Part shown: one piece after another, positions 11,398 through 22,475 of the stretch
Layout of the letters: the number at the start of each line of letters is the position of its first letter
How positions within the stretch are numbered: the first letter of the stretch is position 1
Source: Puccinellia tenuiflora
Lineage: Eukaryota; Streptophyta; Magnoliopsida; Poales; Poaceae
Assembly (NCBI GenBank): GCA_012064385.1
Contig: QRDG01000235.1
Location: forward strand, 399,755 to 463,754
Length of the DNA stretch: 64,000 bases
Direction of reading: 5' to 3'
Notes under the pieces: generated by a model
Database searches by the model: none
The model's input: the letters and a program-made list of their open reading frames with translations, nothing else
What the model was told of the DNA's origin: nothing
Made by a program: the position numbers and the translations under genes

Positions 11398-12141
11398 ATG
11401 TCAGTTCCATCGTTTCTTGTGGATGATTCTTCCGCTGCTCCCGTCTTGCACTCAGGCCTTTCTTCGATCCTTGGTGCTTGTCCTTCGACCCCGCGTCTGT
11501 CGGCTCGCCGCTCTACATCGACTTTCGCGGCCTCTTCCCGTGGTTATGACCGCGCTTTGCCGACTCCGTCTTCGTCGGCTTGCTGCTCTTCGTCGACCTT
11601 CGCGGCCTCTTCCCGCGGCTATGGCCGCGCCTTGCCGACTCCATCTCCGTCGGTCTGCCGCTCTACACCGACTTTTGCGGCCTCTTCATGCGGCTATGGC
11701 CGCCCTTCGCCGCCTCCGTCTATGTCGGCTCGCCGCTCGACATCGCCTCTTGCGGCTTCTTCAGGCGGTTGTGACCGTCCTTCGTCGACTACGTCTTCAT
11801 CGGCCTCTCCAGTCATGCCCCTTTCTGCGCATGAGATAGCGCAGCTTCGACGCCTACTTGATGCTTGGGACTCTTCACCGACAGGTTCTGCTGGTTCTGC
11901 GACTGCGTTTTCTGGCATTGAGCGACCACCTTCTCCTTCTCCAGGTACATCCCCATGGCTTCTTGATACTGGAGCTTCTTTTCATATGACTCCTGATTCT
12001 TCTCTTTGCATTCTGTTCGACCTGTCGACCCTCCTGTTCGTGTTCTTACTGCCGATGGTACCCCTCACCCAGTCATTAGTCGAGGCATTCTTAGTACCTC
12101 CTCGTTCATGTTCCTTCTGTTGCGCATGTTCCTCAACTTAA
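11398..12141 (+). pseudogene. Copia pol, N-terminal part with 25-residue repeats and protease
   Basis: The frame opens at 11398 after the A16 tract. It contains four 25-residue repeats, then SAHEIAQLRRLLDAW, and the aspartic protease site PWLLDTGASFHMT, which cuts the copia polyprotein. Just after that site the frame is lost: matching sequence continues in another frame at about 12006 and again in the integrase frame from about 12105. So at least two frameshifts lie within 110 bases. Confidence 0.85.
11500..11799 (+). repeat. Four 75-bp tandem repeats (25 codons each)
   Basis: Units start at 11500, 11575, 11650 and 11725 and encode variants of a Ser/Ala/Arg-rich block containing TFAASSRGYDRALPTPS. 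The period is an exact multiple of three, so the frame is kept. The fourth unit is the most diverged. Confidence 0.85.
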
Positions 12142-12142
12142 C

Positions 12143-13800
12143 ATGCAACTCTTTTCTGGCAGTCAGATTGTCGACTCTCGTTGTAGCATCACTCTCGACT
12201 TTGATTCCTGTTCTGTTCAGGATCGTCGCACCGGCACTATGCTTGGTGCTGGCCCCCGTCGTCATGATGGCCTCTGGGAGCTTCACTGGCTTCGTCTTCC
12301 TTCTGATGCCTCCGTCGACAGTTCCTCGGCCTCTGTAGCCGTCGCTGCTAGCTCTTTTCAGCAGTGGCATCATCGTCTTGGACATTTATGTGGTTCTCGA
12401 CTCTCGTCTTTAGTTCATCGTGGTGTTCTGGGGTCTGTCTCCGGAAATGCTTCTTTGGATTGTCAGGGCTGTCGTCTTGGTAAGCAGATTCAGCTACCAT
12501 ATCCTCGCAGTGAGTCTGTGTCTGAGCGTCCTTTTGATCTTGTTCACTCTGATGTTTGGGGTCCAGCTCCTTTCTCGTCGAAAGGAGGACATCGCTACTA
12601 TGTCCTCTTTATAGATGATTTCTCTCGTCACACTTGGATATATTTCATGTCTTCTCGTAGTGAGGTCTTGTCTATTTATAAGAGATTTGCTGCCATGGTT
12701 CATACCCAGTTCTCCACTCCTATTCGTGTCTTTCGTGCAGATTCTGCTGGAGAGTATATCTCTCATTCCCTGCGCGCTTTTCTTGCTGAGGAGGGTACTC
12801 TTGCTCAGTTTTCTTGTCCTGGTGCTCATGCTCAGAATGGTGTGGCTGAGCGCAAGCATCGTCATATTCTTGAGACTGCGCGTGCTATGATGATTGCTTC
12901 CTCTCTTCCGCCGCATTTCTGGGCTGAGGCTGTCGCTACTTCGACTTACCTCATTAACCTTCAGCCTTCTGCTGCCCTTCAAGGTGGCATTCCTTTCGAG
13001 CGTCTTTCTGGTACCTCTCCAGACTATTCGGCTCTTCGTTTGTTTGGTTGCGCTTGCTATGTTCTTCTTCCTCCCCGCGAACGCACCAAACTGACCGCTC
13101 AGTCTGCTGAGTGTGTTTTTCTTGGATACAGTGATGAACATAAGGGCTACCGCTGTTGGGACCCTGTCGCTCGTCGGATGCGCATCTCCCGTGATGTCAC
13201 GTTTGATGAGACGCGCTCCTTCTATCCTCGCCACACCTCTGGCACTTATCCGGTGGATGATATCTCTTTTCTCCTTTTTCCGGATTCACCTACTGCTGTC
13301 TCTTCTCCACCTCCTACATCTGGTGCGCCTCCTCCATCTTCGGCGCCATCCTCTCCTCCGTCTAGTACCCCTAGTACTCCTAGTACTCCTCGTTCTCCGG
13401 CTTCGGTTCCTCCTTCTCCTATTCATACTTCCTCCTCTTCTGATGAGTCATCTTCTGCTGATGAGCCTTCCCATTCACGGCCTGTTCGTCAGCGTCGTCC
13501 TCCAGACCGTTATACTCCTAGTAAGTATGGTCTTTCTGTTGTCTCCGAGCCGACTTCTTATCGGGATGCTGAGCGTCATCCGGAGTGGCAGCTTGCCATG
13601 GCTGAGGAGATTGCTGCGCTTGAGCGCACTGGCACCTGGGATCTTGTTTCTCCTCCTTCAGGTGTTCGTCCTATCACGTGTAAGTGGGTCTATAAGATTA
13701 AGACCCGCTCTGATGGATCTCTCGAGCGCTATAAAGCGCGTCTTGTGGCTCGTGGCTTTCAGCAGGAGCACGGCCGAGACTATGACGAGACTTTGCCCCT
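12143..13800 (+). pseudogene. Copia integrase and start of RT
   Basis: Integrase inserts the cDNA into the host genome. A zinc-binding HHCC region (WHHRLGH ... CQGCRLGK) is followed by the core with LVHSDVWGP, RADSAGEY and NGVAERKHRHILETA, which supply the D, D and E residues. RLFGCACYVL and a Ser/Pro-rich linker follow. The RT begins with CKWVYKIKTRSDGSLERYKARLVARG, and the frame is lost just after the DYDET motif at about 13793, where one base appears to be missing. Confidence 0.9.
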
Positions 13801-14956
13801 GTGGCTCATATGACCACTGTTCGTACTCTTCTTGCTGTTGCTTCTGTTCGACGCTGGTCTGTCTCCCAGCTTGATGTTCAGAATGCTTTTCTTAATGGCG
13901 AGTTGAGTGAGGAGGTTTACATGCAGCCTCCTCCTGGGTATTCTGTTCCCGATGGGATGGTTTGTCGTCTTCGACGATCCTTATATGGTCTTAAACAGGC
14001 CCCTCGTGCCTGGTTTGAGCGTTTCTCCTCTGTGGTTATTGCCGCTGGCTTCTCTCCCAGTGCTCATGATCCAGCACTGTTTGTCTACACCTCTTCTCGG
14101 TGTCGGACCTTATTGCTTCTCTATGTTGATGACATGATCATCACTGGTGATAACCCTGAGCACATTGCCTTTGTTAAGGCACGTCTATGTGACCAGTTTC
14201 TTATGTCTGATCTTGGTCCTCTTCGCTACTTTCTTGGGATTGAGATTTCCTCTACAGCCGATGGCTTCTTATCTCCCAGGAAAAGTATATTCAGGATCTT
14301 CTTTCTCGGGCTGATCTTAGTGATGAGTGCACTGTTGAGACTCCTATGGAGCTTAATGTTAAGCTTCGTCCTACTGATGGTGATCCTCTTTCTGATCCCA
14401 CACGTTATCGTCATCTTGTTGGGAGTCTTGTTTACCTTGCTGTCACTCGCCCTGATATCTCTTATCCTGTTCATATTCTGAGTCAGTTTGTCTCAGCTCC
14501 TACCACCGTTCACTACAGTCATCTTCTTCGTGTCCTTCGTTATCTTCGTGGCACGATTACTCGGCGTCTTTTCTTTCCTAGTTCCAGCTCTCTCCAGCTC
14601 CAGTGTTACTCGGATGCCACGTGGGCGAGTGATCCTTCGGATCGTCGTTCCCTTTCTGCTTACTGTGTGTTTCTTGGTGGTTACTTTCAGATTTTGGGGT
14701 CTCTGTTACGACACCCACTCCTCTTTTGTGCGACAGTACAGGTGCTATCAGTATTGCACGTGATCCGGTCAAGCATGAGCTGACCAAGCATATTGGTGTT
14801 GATGCTTCTTATACACGTGCTCAGGTACAGGATCAGGTTGTTGCGCTCCACTATGTGCCTTCAGACTTGCAGTTGGCGGATTTCTTTACGAAGGCACAAA
14901 CCCGAGCGCAACATGACTTCTTACTCTCCAAACTCAGTGTTGTGGATCCACCATGA
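13801..14956 (+). pseudogene. Copia RT and RNase H, frameshifted and deleted
   Basis: The RT palm shows LDVQNAFLNGEL and LYVDDMIITGD, the catalytic aspartates. A second shift near 14268 moves the frame to one that carries RYRHLVGSLVYLAVTRPDIS, and RNase H starts with CYSDATWASDPSDRRS. At about 14683 the sequence jumps to the DFGVSVTT region, skipping the block that normally holds SSAEAE. This deletion of roughly 100 bases removes an RNase H active-site residue. The last frame ends LADFFTKA ... and a TGA at 14954-14956. Confidence 0.85.
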
Positions 14957-14957
14957 G

Positions 14958-14969
14958 TTTGAGGGGGGG
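14958..14969 (+). promoter_or_regulatory. Copia polypurine tract
   Basis: TTTGAGGGGGGG directly precedes the 3' LTR, the position where plus-strand DNA synthesis is primed. It lies one base after the last pol stop codon. Confidence 0.85.
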
Positions 14970-15099
14970 TGTTAGAGTAGATTATATTGTTCTGTATTAC
15001 CCCATTGTATAAGGGGCTTTCTGCATATTGCACACCTGTACATGTACTATATATTGTGGCCTTTGGCCCCCTGGGAATACAAGCTGCTTATTCCTAACA
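14970..15099 (+). repeat. Copia 3' LTR (130 bp)
   Basis: Base-for-base copy of the 5' LTR as far as I can read, followed by the second GAAGG. Confidence 0.95.
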
Positions 15100-15104
15100 G
15101 AAGG

Positions 15105-17699
15105 AACAACCAGAAACTCTGAAGGATTTTCGACCAATAAGTTTATGTACGGTGATCTACAAAATAATCTCGAAGTGTATGGTGAATAGACTAAGGCCAA
15201 TCATGGGGGATATTGTGTCCATTAACCAGAGTGCTTTCATACCGGGTAGACTCATTACTGATAATGCTCTGGTGGCCTTTGAATGTCTACACTTCATTGA
15301 GCAAAATACAAAGCAAGATAGGAATTTTTGTGCCTACAAGTTGGATCTGTCCAAAGCATATGATAGGGTGGATTGGGATTTTCTAAGGAAAGTGATGCAT
15401 AGGTTAGGTTTCTCGCACCGATGGGTTGACTGGATAATGGCATGTGTCACATCGGTGCAATACAAGGTTAAATTTAACGGGAACCTCCTGGATTCATTTT
15501 CGCCTTCTCGGGGCCTCCGACAAGAATATTGAGGCTGTCAAGATCTGCCGCCGTGCTCCGGGCATCTCACATCTTTTATTTGCGGATGATAGTTTACTTT
15601 TCTTCAAGGCTAATAGGGAGCAGGCAGAAGTGGTACAAGCGGTTTTATACCAATATGCTGCAAGCACAGGACAACTCATTAATCCGGATAAGTGCTCGAT
15701 TATGTTTGGGAATTCCTGTCCTCCTGCTACTCGGATGGAGGTCAAACAAGTGCTTAATATTTCCCAGAAAACGTTTGAGTCCAAATATCTCGGTCTCCCG
15801 ACCCTGGAAGGACGCATGAATGCAGGTAAATTTGAGAGCCTTCAAGCAAGGCTGGCCAAGGCGTTGATTGAATGGGACGATACACATAAATCACAAGCGG
15901 CCAAAGAGATCCTCATCAAGTCCATTGCCCAAGCGATTCCTGTCTACGTCATGAGTGTGTTTAAACTCCCAATGGGGCTGTGTGATGAGCTCACGAAAAT
16001 GATCCGGAGATACTGGTGGGGAGCGGAAAATGGTAAAAGGAAAACGTGCTGGATAGCTTGGGATATCATGCTTCGTCCAAAAACACATGGTGGTGTTGGC
16101 TTCAGGGACATGCGCCTCTTCAACCAAGCCCTGCTCGCAAGGCAGGCTTGGCGTCTTATACAGTTCCCTGAAACGCTGTGTGCTCGCTTATTAAAAGCTA
16201 AATACTACCCTAATGGCTCCTTGATTGATACTGTGTTTTCAGGTAACTGCTCGTCAACCTGGCATGCGATTGAGTACGGGGTGGAACTTCTGAAACAAGG
16301 AGTCATATGGCGGGTGGGAAATGGAGCACAAATTAGAGCTTGGCGTGACCCATGGATACCCAGCGTCAGAAGCTATACTCCGAGCTCGCCTCAAGGACGA
16401 TGCCGGTACCGATGGGTGGCGGATTTTCTCCTGCCCAATGGGGAGTGGAACATGCAAAAACTGCAGCTGTACTTCAACCAAGATGATCTCACGGCGATTC
16501 TGAAAATCAAAGCTTCGAGACGAAATGAGACGGATTTCATTGCATGGCACCCTGAGAAAAACGGCATCTTTTCTGTTAGTAGTGCGTACCGTCTGGCTCT
16601 GGAGAAAAGCATGCAATCTCAGGATCGGGGAGCAACAAGCACGAGGCCTGATGGTGAGCGCCCGGACTGGCAGCTGATCTGGCGCTGCCCAGTCCCACCA
16701 AAAGTCAAAGTGTTGGCGTGGAAGATTGGACGCAACGCCCTGGCGACGAAATCGAATCTGTGCAGGCGTGGGATCGCTACAACTGCTACTTGTGATATAT
16801 GCGGCAGAGAAGATGAGGATACTTTCCATGCCTTCGTGCGCTGTCCTCATGCCCGTGGCCTATGGTTGGCTATGAAGGAAATATGGGAGCTCCCTCCTGA
16901 TGATATAATTCGACCTCATGGAACCGAGTGGCTGCTGCATCTGCTCGCTAACACTCAGGAGGAGCAGCGAGCAAAGTCGCTTATGACTTTCTGGCGCATA
17001 TGGCATGCACACAATGAAATGACTCATGAAAAGCCATGCCCTTCGATTGAGGGCTCTCGGCGTTTTCTGGTAAGCTACCTAAACTCCCTATTAATGATCA
17101 AACAATACCCGAGTGCGGATGTGGTGAAAGGAAAGATGATCATTAATCCGGAGTGGGGACTCAAGAGGGAACCTGCTCGACATGACGGTAGACAGAAGGT
17201 TCGGAAGAGGTGGATCAGCCCTGAGCAGGGCACAACTAAACTGAACGTGGACGGGTCTTTTGCTGCGGGGGGGGAGGCAGGAGCCGGCATGATCCTTCGA
17301 GACCACAACGGGGATGTCATTTTTGCGGCGTGCACGAACCTGATACATTGCATTGATGCGACGGAAGCAGAACTCAGTGCTATCGAGGAGGGCCTGCGGC
17401 TTGCTTTGCACTGGACGACGCTACCGATCATGCTTGAGACTGACTGTGCTGTGGCAGTCAACCTGATTAAGGAAAGTACCCCTAACACGTCCATGTACGC
17501 GTTCAGGATCAGCTCCATCAGAGACCTTATCAAGGAGAGAGAGACCAGATTGGCTAGTATCAGCCGTGACGGAAATGGTGCAAGTCACGAACTAGCAAGA
17601 CTAGGTCGGGTTCAGGCCAGAACTGAGGTGTGGCCAGGGAGTTTCCCCCAGGAAATCGCAAGGGCCATAGCCACTGATAGAATCCCCACCTGTGCTTAA
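15105..17699 (+). pseudogene. LINE ORF2, 3' part: RT, zinc-binding and RNase H, with a deletion
   Basis: The frame resumes directly after the second GAAGG with the RT blocks FRPISLCTVIYKIISK, QSAFIPGRLITDN and KLDLSKAYDRVDWDFL. At about 15526-15535 the block normally beginning GDPLSP is missing and the frame shifts. It continues with ISHLLFADDSLLFF, the catalytic ADD. Later come the zf-RVT region (CDICGREDEDTFHAFVRC) and an RVT_3-type RNase H with KLNVDGSF, ATEAELSAIEEGL, METD-like LETDCAVAV and DGNGASHELARLG. TAA is at 17697. The lost RT block alone should make the enzyme inactive. Confidence 0.9.
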
Positions 17700-17767
17700 T
17701 TTTCTCTCTTTGTATCGCAAAAAAATTTAGACAAATTTGCGACATCCTTTTTAGGACGGAGGGAGTA

Positions 17768-18944
17768 CATTAATTTAGCCATTAAGAAGCTATGCTGCCC
17801 GGATAAGTTATATGGATACGAAGATACCAACATACAAACATATCCTAAAATAATGTGAAAAAGGCTACAAGGAAATGAAATTAATATGGTCCTTGCCTCC
17901 TTGGCATTGAATTCGTTTAGAGACCAACTGTAGCAACTGGAAACACACTCTGCAATTCTGCATGTACCACTAACACTCCCTGCCAGTTCTTAGCATCTAG
18001 ATCTCTCAATCCCACTTCATTCCACATGTTCATTCAATTTTGATTAACTAATTTTCTTGTTTTGTAAAAGGAATGGTACAAAAAAACTCAGCACAAATGC
18101 ATTACATTGCAATCAGGAGAAGATAGGCTGATTAAGAGATATAGCAAACTGCAAAACTGGAAGTGCACAGGCTTCATGCTCTGTCCCATTGAGTGGGGTG
18201 GGGCCGTAGACGTCTTCCTTTTCACAGTTGATGAAATCATTGCATCAACAGTTTTCCATCAGGAACAGCAGCCCGCACAAATTCTGCTGAAAGAATGCTA
18301 GAAGAATGAATATCAAGTTAAACAGCAAGTTAATGTTGGACAGAAAAAGCTGCGAACAACATAACTGATCGGAAATTCATTTTGGAACTCGGGTCTAGAT
18401 GTCGGTACCATTCACTCTCCTCTGGATCTGCACACATATGTGTATTCACATCCGTATTCTGCCCTGTCTGTCCATTTTGGTACAGTTCTTAGGCCACCGC
18501 CTGACATCATTTATTGAGCTCAGAGACGTCTGCTTGACTGATGGTACAAAAATGTTAGTCTTTTCCTGAACCTTTTACTAACACCTGTACCGACATGCAT
18601 CTGCGCCAAGCACACTGTCCACCCTCCTCATCCATTCCTCTTCCTTTTCTGTCACAGATTCCCACATTCGCCTCCCAAATCCCTAGCTACTCTTTTCTTT
18701 CATTCACAGACACAACACAACTGGAGTACGAATGTTTGTTAAATGGGCAACCAATAATTTACCTCATAACACATGTGTTTTATTCCAAATATATTTGTTC
18801 CTAAACCTATTTTATTTAAGAAAATTAAATGACATGAAAATAATATAGAAGACATCAATTACAATCGTACATTCCATTTGACAACTAAAACTTTTAGCTT
18901 CAACCATTTCTTGTTTTTCCACGTGTCTTTCCTATGTCCTGTAA
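17768..18944. other. No recognisable gene or element
   Basis: AT-rich DNA. Frames of 64-69 codons around 18107-18301 and 18595-18804 show no domain. I see no exon-like series on either strand. Confidence 0.4.
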
Positions 18945-18968
18945 CCCCCCCCCCCCCCCCCCCCCCCC
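18945..18968 (+). repeat. Homopolymer run of 24 C
   Basis: Uninterrupted C run (G on the minus strand), directly downstream of the FAR1-related C-terminal fragment on the minus strand. Confidence 0.9.
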
Positions 18969-18969
18969 T

Positions 18970-20316
18970 GTTGGACAGGTTGTTGTTCTTTTGTTCCCAG
19001 GACTCTTGCAGATTGTGCAGAACCTAGTCCTGTTGCTCAATTCTTCATATGGAGCTCTGTTGCAGCTGCTGCTAGGCATGTCTGCTTTCATTTTTTTTTT
19101 TTTCATTGGAGCACTTTAACCCAGCTAGCCCATCACCTGTTACAGATGTTGTATCACAATCCTCTGCACTCTGTTCTCATGTCTTCCCGACATCTACTCT
19201 TCTGCTTTCTTTTTGTCTGTCCTCCAACGCTAGCCCATCCCTTTTCTTCGAAAGGTGCCATTGTGGCTAAAACGTCCTTGAACATGCTTGTTTAATTTCT
19301 CATAAGCCTCTGCACTTGTATCGCCTAGCCTCAAAAACTCATTGCTTGCATATACAAGTTGGAGTGTCTATATGTGAATGTCTTCCCAGCAGCCTGGTCT
19401 CGGTCTCGCTGGTAATGCCTCAGATGCAAAGTCAGTACATACCTGGCATCTGTTGTCAGGCATTCCTTTTTTTCATACGGGCCACTCGCACTTGCACAGA
19501 ATTTGCAGCATGTAAATCTACAAGAGATTTAATTCACAAAATAACTTTAAAACAGCAATACATGTAAGTATGGTAGCCGGTGCATCCCCACCCATCATTT
19601 GGATGAATTCACTAAATACCCATTCAAAGCTTTCTACTTCCTCCTCAAGCACCATAAACACTGCCAATATTATGATCTGGTAATGGTTATTGATGCCGAC
19701 GAATAACCCAAATGGCATATCATACAGGTTTGTCTTATAAGATGTGTCGGAAGTTATAGCGCCCCCAAAATACTTGTACCGCATCCTGCTTGAACCAGTT
19801 GTCCACATGAGGTTCTTGATCCTGCTCTCTTTGTCTGCTTGTACCCAGAATATAAAATCCGGATCATTCACACCAAGCTGATCAAACACTTCGAGTCTTC
19901 GTAACATCATCGTCAGCTTATTCCTTGTTGAGTTTCCCAAAAATTCCTTAGTGATCTCTTCATGAAAGGTAAGTTACCCGCACTGCCAAAGAAACTTCCA
20001 ATAATGTTATAAACCTTCCCAATGTTATGTTCTTCTCACGCAGTTGTTTCACCAAATCTTTTGATACATGTCTATGTGCTTGCGCTGTCTCCCAACATGT
20101 TTCTGTCATGGCGTGGTTGTGGTTCACTTTGTGCTCTGGTATGTACAAGCCATTGTTAGCCGAACGCAACAATCTAATCATTGCTGGGCACTCGCATCGG
20201 TATGATCTTGTAGTCTCAGCAGTTGGCTTCCCCTGTATCAAGCACACAGTGAATTTCATTTCAGGTGACAAAAACGTTCCCAACAGTTCTTGAACCTTAA
20301 AAGTAGTTACTGTCAA
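18970..20316 (-). pseudogene. FAR1/FHY3-related pseudogene (MULE-transposase-derived)
   Basis: FAR1-related proteins are transcription factors domesticated from Mutator-like transposases. On the minus strand the FAR1-type N-terminal domain reads SYRCECPAMIRLL and GLYIPEHKVNHNHAMT (20316 to about 20060). A shift follows near 20020. The MULE transposase core then carries DFIFWVQADKESRIKNLMW, TNLYDMPFGLFVGINNH and VESFEWVFSEFIQMMGG (19900-19560). A C-terminal zinc-knuckle-like piece, RTRFCTICKSPGNKRTTTC, lies at about 19090-18972; its usual histidine is replaced by asparagine. Frameshifts and a missing middle-to-end part make it a pseudogene. Confidence 0.75.
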
Positions 20317-21240
20317 ACCAGTGATTTTACTGAAACAGATGATGCATCAAAATATCGGGATATTGTATCTAACAACTCGATTATTTCATCATTCAATAGC
20401 ATGTGGAGAGATATATATATCAACATCAGGTTACCAAATCTTCAAGGTCTTAGCTACAGATCAGAGATGGATGTGCAATTAAATATCTAAGAAATATATC
20501 TATGTTTGAAAAATGCTAATACGAGTGGCTCTGCGATTTAGTACTAGTTGATATAATATTGGACATCGAATACACAAGAATGCACAAACATAGATATGTA
20601 CAAAACACATTATGATATGGAGTTGACAAGCAGCACTTTAACTTTTAGGAGAAAAGGGTAATGGGAACATGGAGATATAGATTATACAGGCACATGGAGA
20701 ACGTCATACATTAAAAGTAATAATCATATATGGTGGGCATAGTTTCTAACTGTAAACAAGATAGTTTAGCTTATACACGTGCTTTTGCAACAGCATGGGT
20801 CATTTGTAAAGGTTCTCTATCAAATGAAGAACTTCTTTTTCAGCATTATATGCAAGTACGTAGATTAGAAGGGAGGGTACAGTGTCTCAAGCATTTTGAT
20901 TGGCTATTTCTGATACCAGGTAAGGAGGAGAAGGTACAAAGACACCAGTGTGTGCGCGAAACGTAGCCAGCAAAGTCTAAGAGCACTGAAGCACAACTTT
21001 TACTGAATGGGCAACACACGAAATGAGAGAAGTGAATATAAACAGATACAATCAACTCTTCTAGTTCAAAATACAACAATTAATTCAAGAACTCATGAAC
21101 TGTAGTGTATATCAAAACTTCGAAAGCACCGGACAGTGGCTTATTGCAAGCTGAAGGCTGTGATTTCCATCATTCTAGCACATAATATAGAGCATAAATA
21201 GATTCCAAATGAACAAGAAAAATAAGATGCACCCAGACAG
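20317..21240. other. No recognisable gene or element
   Basis: AT-rich spacer between the FAR1-related and NAA25-like fragments. A plus-strand frame of 78 codons at 20730-20966 has no recognisable domain. Confidence 0.35.
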
Positions 21241-21418
21241 ACCCGTGGAAATAATTTCCCAAAGCTTCCATAAACTTCATATCGGTTGTGTTTCCATTGA
21301 GGCGGCGTTTCCGTTCAATTTCAATAATGGCTAGGTGAGGTCCTCTAACAGTCACCATAATCATTTTTGTTTGTAGCTTTTGCACAAATGATAATGCACT
21401 TGCAAGGCGAGATTCGAC
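21241..21418 (-). pseudogene. NAA25-like exon (NatB auxiliary subunit) fragment
   Basis: The minus-strand exon follows a good acceptor (GTTTGCAG at 21426-21419) and encodes LASALSFVQKLQ, VRGPHLAIIEIERKRRLNG and FMEALGNYFHG. From memory this resembles the part of plant NAA25, the auxiliary subunit of the NatB N-terminal acetyltransferase, that reads RGPYLAEIEIE followed by LLQYF. Only one exon of about 59 codons is seen; the expected next residues are altered. It is best called a captured or duplicated exon. Confidence 0.5.
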
Positions 21419-21424
21419 CTGCAA

Positions 21425-22466
21425 ACATGTATTTTCAGTAGATCAGATGCACGTCACCAAGACAAGGTAAATGAAAATTGCTTCAGGTGGAGGAAGTACC
21501 AGCTCTTCACTAAGAGAAGTCTTGTTCAACATAGTCGAACCTACAGACCAAGAAGAGCAAGTATGTTTGCCACTAGCTGGCTTAGGTAAGTTCACATCAC
21601 GCTACTACATCAAACAACCTAAATAATGGAGAAAGACTCCCAGTCATCATGACTGCCCAATTCAAAAGAAGAGGACAATTATCAAAAACTAAACGGGAAC
21701 GGAAGTTTCTAATAGCTGAATATACGGATACAATAGTCCCCAATCCCATCCTGATCTATGCGGCAAAAGATAGTCCAACCAGAAATTTCACCATACCTGC
21801 TAATTGGTTCTAGCAGGAAATTCATGCTCTCTCTGCCATGCCCGGCAATCTCATCTCGTCTTTCCTCTTGTGTATGACCTTACTCTCTAGTCGGCGGTGG
21901 GAGGAGGGAGATGATCAGCAGTTCCTCTTCTTGCAGCAATACCTCGCTAGATCCATCAGCGCCGTTTGTGGGAATTTTAGGTCGTTTCGCTACACATCGG
22001 TCATCTGAGTCAATGGTCCTTGTGGCAGGTCCCGTCTAGTACCAACAGTCCTACAGAATTTTCTTCAAAAAAAAAAAATTCCTACAGAATTAAATCACTC
22101 CATTCCGGACGGGAGACCTCCACGGCGTCTCGTCTCCGCATTAAATTCTGGCCGGTAGTACATGGAGTGTGCTCTACATACTTCACATCCTGGTCCTATG
22201 CATGAATATCTGTATCACCGTATATGCTCTTTTAAAGTCACTCGCACAGATCACAGAGCACACACGAACGGTCCAGATATCATGTTTATCTGGACCCAGG
22301 TTCCAAAAAACCACCCCCCATAACTGATAGACTACCAATATCAAGTAGTGTTTCCCTTTTTTGTGTCAGACGAAATGGCAATTGAAGTAAAAAACACTAC
22401 TTGATCCATGTTCTAATAAATTGGCTTAAATATATACTGGTATGTCACAAGCTTCCTGTCAGAAAG
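21425..22466. other. Spacer, with a tiny poly(A) insertion
   Basis: No gene recognised. The only structured piece is the 19-base insertion with direct repeats at 22049-22091, listed separately. A GC-richer patch at 21830-22040 could be old promoter sequence but shows no clear TATA box or start. Confidence 0.35.
22049..22091 (+). mobile_element. Minimal poly(A) retro-insertion with direct repeats
   Basis: TCCTACAGAATT occurs at 22049-22060 and 22080-22091, flanking a 19-base insert TTCTTC followed by 12 A and a T. This is what an extremely 5'-truncated LINE-mediated insertion would leave: a target duplication and a poly(A) tail with almost no body. Slippage alone does not readily create the 12-base duplication. 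Confidence 0.5.
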
Positions 22467-22475
22467 TATAATGTA

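Larger units (their letters stand above)
10658..15099 (+). mobile_element. Copia LTR retrotransposon, gag-less, very recent
   Basis: TG...CA LTRs of 130 bp lie at 10658-10787 and 14970-15099, and I read them as identical over the whole length. The 5-bp target duplication GAAGG sits at 10653-10657 and 15100-15104. A tRNA-Met primer site follows the left LTR and a purine tract precedes the right one. The coding order protease-integrase-RT-RNase H is copia. No gag domain is recognisable and the pol frame is broken several times, so the element must have used proteins from another copy. Confidence 0.95.
7151..17722 (+). mobile_element. Full-length-looking L1-type LINE, split by a copia element
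   Basis: An 18-bp target-site duplication AAATTTAGACAAATTTGC flanks the element at 7133-7150 and 17723-17740, and a short A run ends the 3' side. Two reading frames (ORF1 with a zinc knuckle; ORF2 with endonuclease, RT, zinc-binding and RNase H regions) lie in the plant L1 order. Removing the copia insertion gives about 6.1 kb, usual for the family. Both frames carry lesions, so it is probably inactive now. Confidence 0.9.
7053..17765. mobile_element. Stowaway MITE, split by a LINE
   Basis: The left end (CTTTCTCCTTCCCAAAAGGATGTC at 7053) and the right end (GACATCCTTTTTAGGACGGAGGGAG, to 17765) are inverted versions of each other and match the CTCCCTCCGTCC ends of grass Stowaway (Tc1/mariner-type) MITEs. 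Both are flanked by TA (7051-7052 and 17766-17767). Without the LINE the MITE would be short: about 98 bases on the left and 25 on the right. The LINE target duplication lies inside it. Confidence 0.75.

Noticed and set aside
12494..13234. 246-codon open frame antisense to copia integrase
   Set aside because: It is a shadow of the integrase frame, with no domain of its own.
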